From NCBI RefSeq assembly GCF_029946185.1, contig NZ_JAQSEA010000101.1, positions 1 through 52,932 on the forward strand: a stretch of 52,932 nucleotides of DNA, written 5' to 3'. This document shows positions 45,001 through 51,445 of the stretch, in pieces (position 1 is the stretch's first letter; every line of letters begins with the position of its first letter). The position numbers and the translations under genes are program-made. The DNA comes from Prosthecobacter sp. Its GTDB lineage: Bacteria > Verrucomicrobiota > Verrucomicrobiia > Verrucomicrobiales > Verrucomicrobiaceae. The notes under the pieces were generated by a model. That model did not search any database. It was not told the origin of the DNA and worked only from the letters and a program-made list of their open reading frames with translations.

Positions 45001-46496
45001 GCTCTGACTCGCACCACGGCGCGAACAATCTCATCTACGGCCCCGATGGCGGCCTGTACTGGCAGAGTGGTGTGTTCATGCAGCACAATCACGAGCATCC
45101 GTGGGGCCCTTCGCTGAACACCGGCGCTTCCGCCATGTATCGCTTCGATCCGCGACGTTTCACCATCGCCAAGCACGCAGACAATTCTCCGAATCCGCAT
45201 GGCACCTCGTTTGATTCCTGGGGCTATCAGTATGCCACCGACGGCACGGGTGGCCGTGCGTATCAGGTGCGCCCCGAAGGTAATGGCTTCAAGATGTATG
45301 AATTGCTGAAAAAGGAAGTGCGACCTGTCACGGCCAGCGAGATCGTCAGCAGCTCCCACTTCCCTGAGGCCATGCAGGGAGACTTCCTCATCTGCAACGT
45401 CATCGGTTTCCTTGGTGTGAAGCATTACCATCTCGAACGCGATGGCGACAAAGGTACGGTCTGGGGCGAGCCTGCGGGCGATGAACTCAGCGTGAAAGTC
45501 ACGCAGGCTGACGGCACCGTTACTGAAGAAACCTCACGCGGCTTTCTCATGAGCGGCGACAAAAACTTCCGTCCCAGCGATGCGGTTTTCGCACCGGACG
45601 GCTCGCTGTATCTTAGTGACTGGCACAACGTCATCATCGGCCACATGCAGCACAACGTGCGTGATCCTAACCGCGACCACGCCCACGGCCGCGTCTATCG
45701 CATCACCGCCACGGGTCGCCCGCTGCAAAAGATCGTGCCCGTGGAGGGCCTGCCGATCCCTGCGCTGCTCGAAAACCTCAAGCACCCCGCCGACGGCGTG
45801 CGCCACCGCACGCACATTGAGCTCAGCGAGCGCGACACCAAGGAAGTCATCGCCGCTACGAAGACATGGATGAAGCAGTTTGACGTGACCAAGAAGGAAG
45901 ACGCGCATCCCCTGCTCGAAGCGCTGTGGATTCATCAGCAGCACAACGTGCGCAATGTGGAGATGCTCGGGCAGTTGCAGAAGTCGCCTGAGCTGAATGC
46001 GCGCAATGCCGCCAACGTCGTGCAGCATCTTTGGTTCAATGTCGAAGCCTCCATGCACGGCGGCGTCATCGCCGCTGAAGTGGAAGAAAAGACGGAGAAG
46101 TCCGGCGTGCTTAGTGACACGCCTGAGCTCACCACCATCCGCGTTGGCACCCTGCCCGAACGCATGATGTATGACGTGAAGGAACTCAGCGTGAAGGCCG
46201 GCAAGAAGGTGAAGCTCACCTTTGCCAATCCTGACTTCATGCCGCACAACATTCTGCTGGTGAATCCCGGCAAGGTGGATGAAATCGCCATGCAGGCCAT
46301 GGCCCTCGGTGCCAAAGGATTCGAGACCGGTTTCATCCCCGAGAACAAGGACATCCTCTGGCACAGCAAACTCCTCGACCACGGGAAGGAAGAAGTCATC
46401 GAGTTCACCGCTCCCACGAAGCCTGGCGACTACCCCTATGTCTGCTCCTTTCCTGGGCATTACATCATCATGCGTGGTGTGATGCATGTGAAGTAA
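42027..46496 (+). CDS. Multidomain secreted protein: ThuA, discoidin, SGNH-like, PVC dehydrogenase and cupredoxin
   Basis: A 1489-residue secreted protein (signal peptide 1-20). In order: ThuA (about 30-290), a Lys/Ala-rich linker, F5/8-type discoidin domain (about 360-505, [19 protein letters not shown]), SGNH-like domain (about 545-755, beginning [12 protein letters not shown]), PVC-type membrane-bound dehydrogenase beta-propeller (about 870-1230) with EF-hand-like loops [10 protein letters not shown] and [10 protein letters not shown], a HEAT-like helical region, and a C-terminal cupredoxin (about 1370-1489). Copper ligands His1407, Cys1473, His1478 and Met1482 have azurin spacing. No CxxCH heme site is present. 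The SGNH part has Ala where the Ser nucleophile would be. Probably a periplasmic oxidoreductase with sugar-binding accessories; substrate unknown. Confidence 0.85.
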   Translation: MTNLAAVLLTLFSLATFATAAPLVFEGKEGPGKGKHIVFLAGDHEYRSEESLPALARMLAKHQGFKCTVLFDIDKEGDIVAGEVANMPGMEALDSADLAVVFLRFQQFPKEQMKHLDDYLARGGPVIGLRTATHGFKTTKDDPFAKYSYDSKVAGYELGFGHQVLGQTWVGHYGTNHKQSTRIAIVPNKAAHPILRGVKDVWVQAGGYVGKPIDGEILTMAQPLNGMTQDSPADATKPPMPSEWTRTYKGANGKAGRVFTTLYGTSEDITNEGYRRMIVNGIFWALGMEDAIKPDLNIAFVGPFKPNTFGGGAYARGIKPEMYAGWDSPIPANANTKKPEAKAVKKAESSKPAETAKVSVVTGKPARYVRIEIPGDKRCLQIAEIEVMSGGKNVVKGGKASQSTTAIGGVAERALDGNKSPDWSKGGQTHTKENQPNPWWEVDLGASHAIDTIGLWSRQGFSDRLGNFTLQLFDEARKPVFEIKNVAGPESMVIDVKSGGKTSYLTYEGKPGKAVAKSSGGGAAPVKEPELVDVPADYKDPASFAFSKGDVVAILGNALPDRMQHDGWMETLLQSQLPELQVRFRNMSTSGDRPNSYPRSPGATHMTDYLRHVKADVVFGFFGYNESYDNKLEEFQKQLVEFVKKTRGSKANGKSFPRIVLFSPIAHEDTHNVNVPDGKAHNAQLEAYTKATEAAAKEAGVAFVDLYHPSLELFKAANEPLTINGVHLGIEGDRQLAEVIAKALLGKAVSTSPSMEPLREAVVDKSLHWYNRYHASDGNDVWGSRSTLSFTNGQTNAVVLQHELSMLDVMTANRDERVWARISGGDKKIDDSNVPQPVPVISNVGGGSKSSNAQKEGILKYISGEEAIKHMAVMKGFEVHLFADEERFPQIANPVQMQFDSKGRLWVAAWPTYPKWEPLKEMKDALVILHDDNNDGKADRTTEFARVQNPLGFEFWNGGVLVTRQSEILFLKDTDGDDKADVETIMLTGLDSSDSHHGANNLIYGPDGGLYWQSGVFMQHNHEHPWGPSLNTGASAMYRFDPRRFTIAKHADNSPNPHGTSFDSWGYQYATDGTGGRAYQVRPEGNGFKMYELLKKEVRPVTASEIVSSSHFPEAMQGDFLICNVIGFLGVKHYHLERDGDKGTVWGEPAGDELSVKVTQADGTVTEETSRGFLMSGDKNFRPSDAVFAPDGSLYLSDWHNVIIGHMQHNVRDPNRDHAHGRVYRITATGRPLQKIVPVEGLPIPALLENLKHPADGVRHRTHIELSERDTKEVIAATKTWMKQFDVTKKEDAHPLLEALWIHQQHNVRNVEMLGQLQKSPELNARNAANVVQHLWFNVEASMHGGVIAAEVEEKTEKSGVLSDTPELTTIRVGTLPERMMYDVKELSVKAGKKVKLTFANPDFMPHNILLVNPGKVDEIAMQAMALGAKGFETGFIPENKDILWHSKLLDHGKEEVIEFTAPTKPGDYPYVCSFPGHYIIMRGVMHVK

Positions 46497-46542
46497 ACCT
46501 GTCGCAGCTCTTAGTTAGGCCCGGAAATGCGAGTTTTGTAGC

Positions 46543-46589
46543 ACCCTCACCTTGCTCGGTTTTACCCCGCAATGTGAGGGTCTTTTTTT
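46543..46589 (+). terminator. Intrinsic terminator between the two PVC dehydrogenase genes
   Basis: ACCCTCAC (46543-46550) pairs with GTGAGGGT (46574-46581), extended by TTGC/GCAA inside, then a C and TTTTTTT (46583-46589). It separates the two paralogous genes, so the second needs its own promoter between 46590 and 46612 or depends on read-through. Confidence 0.85.
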
Positions 46590-46611
46590 CGTTCACTCAG
46601 TTCTGAATTCT

Positions 46612-49600
46612 ATGATCAAATCTGCCACTCTCTTTCTCGCTTTGGCCACCAGCGCTGTCGCCGCAGACCCACCGGCAACGAAGCCGGAAAAGCCGGTGAA
46701 GAACTATTCGGCTTCAGTGAATCCGCTGGATGCGAAGAATACGGACACCGGCAAGCCGCCACCGCCTGAAGATCCGGCGCTGGCGAAGTACTCCATGGAT
46801 GAAAAATCGGCTCCGCTGCCGAAGGTGACAGGAGCGGTGGATACGGCGCTGCCGCTGGTTCTTCAGCAGGGAGATCACGTCGTGTTCATCGGCAACACGC
46901 TGTTTGATCGCGGGGCGCAGTTTCCGCATTTCGAGGCGATGCTGCAAAAAGGGCAGGCGGACAAACAGCTCGTGGTGCGCACGCTGGCATGGTCGGCGGA
47001 TGAGGTGGATCTGATGCCGCGACCGACGAATTTTGGAACGTTGAACCAGCACCTGTGTGCGCAGAAGGCGGATGTGATCTTTGCGGCGTTTGGCTTCAAT
47101 GAATCGTTTGGTGGGTTGGGGAAGCTGGCGGATTTCAAGCTGAGGCTCACAGCGCTGGTGCAGGAACTGAAGACGCATGCCTACAACGGCAAAGCGGGGC
47201 CGCGTGTGGTGCTGGTGTCGCCGATTGCGAATGAGAATGTGAAGGGTGCTCCGGCGGCGGATATGAACAACGCCCGGCTGGCGGCCTACACGCAAGCGAT
47301 GGGAGAAGTCGCGGCGGAGCAGAAGGTCGGCTTTGCGAATGTGTTTGAGCCGATGCTGCCCGCAATGAAGGGGCTCACCTTCAACGGCGTGCATTTGGAG
47401 GACAAGGGGTACGGGGTGTTTGGCGAGGCCTTGTATCGTGCGACATTCGAGGTCAGCGCGCCGGAGACGACGCCCGAACTGCGTGCGGCCATCGCGGACA
47501 AGAACCGGCAGTTTTTTCAACGCTACCGGCCGCTCAACGGCTTCTACTACACGGGTGATCGTAACAAGGACTACGGCTACCTCGATTTCCTGCCCGCGAT
47601 GCGGAGCTTTGATGTGATGGTGGCGAATCGCGATCAGCGCATCTGGGCCATCGCGCAGGGGAAGAGCTTCGCAGGCAAGAAGGTGGATGATTCCAATGTG
47701 CCCGCGATGCCTGAGACCAAGGAAAGCAAGGGCGCGAACGAATGGATGACGCCAGCGAATGAACTCGCCGCCTTCAAGGTCGATCCGCGCTTCGAAGTGA
47801 ATCTCTTCGCCAGCGAAGAGCAGTTCCCCGAGATCGCGAACCCCATTCAGATCCGCTGGGACACGAGCGGCCGCATGTGGGTGAGCACATCCCAGGCCTA
47901 CCCGCATCTCTACCCCGGCCAGGAGCCGAAGGACCGCCTCGTCATTCTCGAAGATACGGACAACGATGGCCGCGCTGACAAATCGACGGTGTGGGCTGAC
48001 AAGCTGCATATCCCGCTGGCCTTCGAGTTCGGCGATGGCGGTGTGTATGTCTCTGACGAGCCGCACCTGACCTTCCTCAAAGACACCGATGGCGATGGCA
48101 AGGCGGACTTCAGCCGCCAAGTCTTCACAGGCTTTGGCACGGAGGATTCGCACCATGCGCTGCATGATTTTGTGTGGAGCCCGGATGGCGATCTCATCAT
48201 CCGCGATTCGATTTTCCTGCACTCACAAATTGAAACCGCCTACGGTCCCGTGCGGCTCGACAACTCCGGCTGGTTCCGGCTGCGAACCGACACGCAAAAG
48301 CTGAGCACCTTTGGCAGCTATCCGAGCACGAACCCGTGGGGTGTGACTTTCGACGACTGGGGCCACCACATGGCCAGCCATCCCATTTTCGCCAGTGCGT
48401 TCCATGCGACGAATCCACCGTATCCCGAGCAGCAGCCCGGTGCTGGCAAACTGCCCGCGTATTCCGGCACCTGCGGGCAGGAGTTCATCGATTTCGATTT
48501 CTGGCCGCAGGAGCTTCAAGGTGGTTTCCTCAAGGCGCGTTACAAACCCACGAACAACATCGAGATGCATCAGTGGATCGAGATGGACGACCACTATGAG
48601 GAAAAGAAAATCGGTGATCTCATCTTCTCCACCAACCTCAGCTTCATTCCCACGGATGTGAAGGCTGGCCCACGTGGTGACTTCTACATCTGCGACTGGT
48701 ACAATCCCATCAAAGGTCATGCGCAGTACTCGCTGCGTGATCCGCGCCGCCTGCGCACCAGCGGCCGCATCTGGCGCATCGTGCCGAAGAGGGCCAAGCT
48801 CGCCGAACCGCCAACAGTGGCCGGTGCTCCGATTCCCGCGCTGCTGGATCTCTTGAAGAGTCCGCACTACCGCTGGCGCTACCAGGCCAAGCGTGAACTG
48901 CATGAACGCTACGCCGCCGAAGTCAAAACGGCCCTTGATGCTTGGGTGGCCAAGCTCGACCCCAAAGATGCCCGCTTTCGTCATCATCAGCTCGAAGCCC
49001 TGTGGACCTACCGCACCCTCAGCACCGAGAACCGCGCCCTGCTCAGAGAATTGCTCAAATGCGACGAACACCACGCCCGCGCCGCCGCAACGACTCAACT
49101 GCGCTACGTGGCTCTGTCTGACCGTATCGAGCAACTTCGTGCCCGTGCCAATGACGACAACGGGCTCGTCCGCATGGAAGCTGTCATCGCTGCAAGCTAC
49201 ATCGGCACACAGGAAGCGCTGGATGCCGTGCTTGAGGTGCTCGACAAGCCGATGGGCGACCACCTGACCTATGCAGTCCGCACCGCACTCGGCAGCGAGG
49301 CGCTTTCACGCCACTGGAAGGCCAACGAGAATCCCAAGATCACCGCGTTCATGGACACCTTCGCGGCGAATTACAAACGCAGCCCCTTCGAGAAGAAAAA
49401 GACCGCTGAGGAAACTGCTTTCGACAAGCAGCCCGGCGTTGCTAAAATCACCATCAACTGCGTGCGCGAGCGCATGCTCTTCGATAAAACCGAATTCAGC
49501 GTGAAGGCCGGTCAGCCCGTGAGTCTCGTCTTCAACAATCCCGACGCCACCGCGCACAACCTCGCCATCTGCCAGCCGGGCAGTGTGGAGGAAATCGGCC

Positions 49601-49812
49601 TCGCCGGTAACGAAATGGCAAAAGACCCGGAAGGCATTAAAAAGGACTTCATCCCGCAGACGCAAAAAATTCTACACCACACCAAGCTGCTCAATCCCAA
49701 CACCGGTGAAACCCTGCGCTTCACCGCCCCCGCCGCCGCAGGGGACTACCCCTACCTCTGCACCTTTCCCGGCCACTGGGTCATCATGCGCGGGATGATG
49801 CATGTGAAGTGA
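46612..49812 (+). CDS. PVC dehydrogenase with SGNH-like and C-terminal cupredoxin domains
   Basis: A 1066-residue paralogue of the upstream protein, without its ThuA and discoidin domains. Signal peptide 1-18, a Pro/Lys-rich linker, SGNH-like domain (about 80-300; block I is GNTL, so the Ser nucleophile is absent), PVC-type dehydrogenase propeller (about 385-730, with DTDNDGRADK and DTDGDGKADF calcium-loop-like motifs), HEAT-type repeats (about 740-930) and a cupredoxin (about 945-1066) with His982, Cys1050, His1055 and Met1059. Again no CxxCH. Both proteins end nearly identically (IMRG, one variable residue, MHVK). Electron transfer through type 1 copper in the periplasm is inferred. Confidence 0.87.
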   Translation: MIKSATLFLALATSAVAADPPATKPEKPVKNYSASVNPLDAKNTDTGKPPPPEDPALAKYSMDEKSAPLPKVTGAVDTALPLVLQQGDHVVFIGNTLFDRGAQFPHFEAMLQKGQADKQLVVRTLAWSADEVDLMPRPTNFGTLNQHLCAQKADVIFAAFGFNESFGGLGKLADFKLRLTALVQELKTHAYNGKAGPRVVLVSPIANENVKGAPAADMNNARLAAYTQAMGEVAAEQKVGFANVFEPMLPAMKGLTFNGVHLEDKGYGVFGEALYRATFEVSAPETTPELRAAIADKNRQFFQRYRPLNGFYYTGDRNKDYGYLDFLPAMRSFDVMVANRDQRIWAIAQGKSFAGKKVDDSNVPAMPETKESKGANEWMTPANELAAFKVDPRFEVNLFASEEQFPEIANPIQIRWDTSGRMWVSTSQAYPHLYPGQEPKDRLVILEDTDNDGRADKSTVWADKLHIPLAFEFGDGGVYVSDEPHLTFLKDTDGDGKADFSRQVFTGFGTEDSHHALHDFVWSPDGDLIIRDSIFLHSQIETAYGPVRLDNSGWFRLRTDTQKLSTFGSYPSTNPWGVTFDDWGHHMASHPIFASAFHATNPPYPEQQPGAGKLPAYSGTCGQEFIDFDFWPQELQGGFLKARYKPTNNIEMHQWIEMDDHYEEKKIGDLIFSTNLSFIPTDVKAGPRGDFYICDWYNPIKGHAQYSLRDPRRLRTSGRIWRIVPKRAKLAEPPTVAGAPIPALLDLLKSPHYRWRYQAKRELHERYAAEVKTALDAWVAKLDPKDARFRHHQLEALWTYRTLSTENRALLRELLKCDEHHARAAATTQLRYVALSDRIEQLRARANDDNGLVRMEAVIAASYIGTQEALDAVLEVLDKPMGDHLTYAVRTALGSEALSRHWKANENPKITAFMDTFAANYKRSPFEKKKTAEETAFDKQPGVAKITINCVRERMLFDKTEFSVKAGQPVSLVFNNPDATAHNLAICQPGSVEEIGLAGNEMAKDPEGIKKDFIPQTQKILHHTKLLNPNTGETLRFTAPAAAGDYPYLCTFPGHWVIMRGMMHVK

Positions 49813-49821
49813 GGCGGCCCC

Positions 49822-50625
49822 TCAGATTTCTTTCGGCTTCTTCTTCGCCGCTTTCTTTGCTGCGACTTTTTTCTTCGTGGCCCTCTTCACTGTTTTCTTT
49901 GCGACTGGCGGTTCCGGCATCATTTCTGCACTGAGGTCGATGCCAAAGATCGCCGAGAGATCGGCTCCGGCCAGGTCACCGCTGCTGGTGGAGAGTTCTG
50001 TGATCGCTGCGCTGCTGGCGTTGGACAGCAACTCGGCCTGATCCACGCCGCGCAGGGTGAAGAGCAGTTCCGGCTTCGTGTCGAGCTGTACGCCCACGCC
50101 ATAGAGCACGGCGGAAACATGCTTGCACATGTCCGCATGGTCGGGACAGGAGCAGTTGAAGTGAATTTCTTTCGGTTTCGGAAACAAGCCGCCGTCCGGA
50201 TCGGTGAGCACCTTCATCAGGCCATCGCCTAGTTTCCCTGTGAGAAGATCCAGCATGGAGCCCACCTGACCGGCACTGGAGGTTACGATCTGCTTCCACT
50301 GCTTTTTCGGCAGTGGCTGAATGACGATGCTCGTGTCATACAGCTCTGATCCCGCCACCACCGCACTCAGCTTTCCCGGTTCGATCTCCAGATCGTACAC
50401 CTTGCCCTGCCGGAGATAGCTGCGGCCACGCGGCAGCCGCGATTCATAGTCCTGATACGACTCCAGATTCCTGCACCAGGCCAGCCCCCAGAATGTCGTG
50501 CTCAGCTTCTTCTGTCCCGCCGGAGCCGGCAGCACCTCAAACTTATCGCCACGCTTCTTCCGCTTCGCGATCTCGCGCTGCAGCCGCTTTTTTTGCTCTT
50601 CGACATCTTGGTAAGACCACCACAT
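49822..50625 (-). CDS. SWIM zinc-finger protein
   Basis: A 267-residue protein with a SWIM zinc finger: Cys158-x-Cys160-x6-Cys167-x-His169 (CSCPDHADMCKH). The N-terminal part (FWGLAWCRNLESYQDYESRLPRGRSYLRQGKVYDLEI) is typical of bacterial SWIM proteins encoded beside SNF2 helicases. The last 35 residues are lysine- and alanine-rich (KKTVKRATKKKVAAKKAAKKK), like eukaryotic H1 tails, and probably bind nucleic acid. It lies downstream of an SNF2 gene, as expected, but a toxin-antitoxin module and a helicase remnant now separate the two. Likely nucleic-acid-associated cofactor of the helicase; role otherwise unknown. It converges on the dehydrogenase gene, 9 nt away. Confidence 0.88.
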   Translation of the reverse strand: MWWSYQDVEEQKKRLQREIAKRKKRGDKFEVLPAPAGQKKLSTTFWGLAWCRNLESYQDYESRLPRGRSYLRQGKVYDLEIEPGKLSAVVAGSELYDTSIVIQPLPKKQWKQIVTSSAGQVGSMLDLLTGKLGDGLMKVLTDPDGGLFPKPKEIHFNCSCPDHADMCKHVSAVLYGVGVQLDTKPELLFTLRGVDQAELLSNASSAAITELSTSSGDLAGADLSAIFGIDLSAEMMPEPPVAKKTVKRATKKKVAAKKAAKKKPKEI

Positions 50626-50635
50626 GAGTGGGTTT

Positions 50636-50722
50636 TTACACGATAGCAGAGTTCACATCAAGGGAGACAAAGCGCAGCAACTACGCCGCCCCTATGTCTG
50701 TGAGCATTTTTTCCGCGCCGCC
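50636..50722 (-). pseudogene. Decayed second copy of the SNF2 helicase 3' end
   Basis: Read on the minus strand, these 87 nt encode GGAEKMLTDIGAA, a TAG stop, then LLRFVSLDVNSAIV and a TAA. By eye, 20 of 28 positions match the intact helicase C-terminus at 51446-51532, which reads GGAEKLLTDMGAEELL and then SLVALDVNSAVV. The in-frame stop and the lost upstream part mark it as a relic. It lies 10 nt upstream of the SWIM gene, where the real helicase 3' end would be expected. Confidence 0.85.
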
Positions 50723-50729
50723 TGCATAG

Positions 50730-50749
50730 GTCCAATTTTCCAGTTGGAC
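50730..50749. promoter_or_regulatory. Inverted repeat over the -35 of the antitoxin promoter (candidate operator)
   Basis: GTCCAA (50730-50735) and TTGGAC (50744-50749) are exact reverse complements 8 nt apart; the right half is the -35 box. Placement fits antitoxin autoregulation, but 6-bp arms could be chance. Confidence 0.35.
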
Positions 50750-50771
50750 ACTTAACACTCTGGGATACAAT
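50744..50771 (+). promoter_or_regulatory. Sigma-70-like promoter for the UPF0175/PIN module
   Basis: TTGGAC (50744-50749), 16-nt spacer, TACAAT (50766-50771). The -10 ends 6 nt before the ATG at 50778, so the mRNA is predicted to be leaderless, exactly as at 3468. Confidence 0.55.
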
Positions 50772-50777
50772 CTCGCC

Positions 50778-51020
50778 ATGACAGTGACTCTGCCCGATGA
50801 ACCCGGCCTCGCGCTGTTTCGCGAGGATCAGCTTCGGCTGGAGCTGGCTTGTGCGCTGTATGCTTCACGTGGCGTTGCGAAAGGCCTGGCGGCGCGGCTA
50901 GCGGGAATGGAACTGGATGCTTTTGAGGAGGAGCTTCATTCCCGTGGCGTATCCATTGGCTGCAAGCCTGCTGACCTCGATGCCGATCTGGCCGCACTCG
51001 ATCACCTTCTCAAAAAGTGA
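50778..51020 (+). CDS. UPF0175 family protein (putative antitoxin)
   Basis: An 80-residue protein of the UPF0175 family: FREDQLRLELACALYASRGVAKGLAARLAGMELDAFEEELHSRGV, which predicts a helix-turn-helix region, followed by an acidic C-terminus (PADLDADLAALDHLL) suited to binding a toxin. UPF0175 genes are regularly paired with DUF3368 PIN-like toxins, and here the partner frame starts with GTG overlapping the stop (GTGA, 51017-51020). The gene is intact although the toxin is broken. It lies antisense to the flanking SNF2 and SWIM genes, so it looks inserted. Role by family: neutralise and co-regulate the toxin. Confidence 0.82.
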   Translation: MTVTLPDEPGLALFREDQLRLELACALYASRGVAKGLAARLAGMELDAFEEELHSRGVSIGCKPADLDADLAALDHLLKK

Positions 51021-51431
51021 TCGTTATCGCGGACACTTCCGTGCTTTTGAATCTGGCGTTTCTCAATCAGGAACGCCTATTGCCAGCTTGGTTTGAAGCT
51101 GCCTGCTTTCTGCCAAATCACCCCTGTTGCAGAAGTTCCTGCCAAGCTGGTGTCCGAAGCACGATTGGATGCCGGCGAGGCCGAGGCGCTGGCTCTCGCG
51201 ATCGAACTAAAAGCTGACGCCATTCTACTGGATGAATCCGCCGCCAGAGCGGTCGCGAATGAGCTTGGCATGCAGGTGATCGGGACTTTGGGGCTGCTCC
51301 TTCGAGCCAAGCAGGAGGGGCTCGTCAACGAGGTTGCGCCGTTGTTGCGCAAACTCATCGTCGAAGGTCGTTTTCGCGTATCACCAGCATTAGTACATGC
51401 CACGCTCCAACGAGCCGGGGAAATTCCCTGA
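51017..51431 (+). pseudogene. DUF3368 PIN-like toxin, frameshifted and internally deleted
   Basis: The GTG at 51017 opens a normal DUF3368 N-terminus (MIVIADTSVLLNLAFLNQERLLPA with the first PIN Asp), but this frame then runs into nonsense and stops at 51217. The family continues in the +1 frame from about 51090: TPVAEVPAKLVSEARLDAGEAEALALA, then ADAILLDESAARAVANELG and VIGTLGLLLRAKQEGL to 51431. Compared with intact relatives about 20-30 residues are missing at the junction, so an internal deletion probably caused the frameshift. The product should be inactive. A programmed frameshift is unlikely given the missing segment. It ends 14 nt from the convergent helicase stop. Confidence 0.78.
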
Positions 51432-51445
51432 CAGCGCATGTGCTA

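Noticed and set aside
42027..49812. Heme-binding CxxCH motif in the two PVC dehydrogenases
   Set aside because: All cysteines were checked in the translated sequences; none forms CxxCH. The CxFPGH sequences are cupredoxin copper sites.
51093..51431. A separate gene starting at the TTG codon 51093
   Set aside because: The sequence continues the DUF3368 family from the preceding frame, so it is better read as the displaced 3' part of one broken toxin gene.
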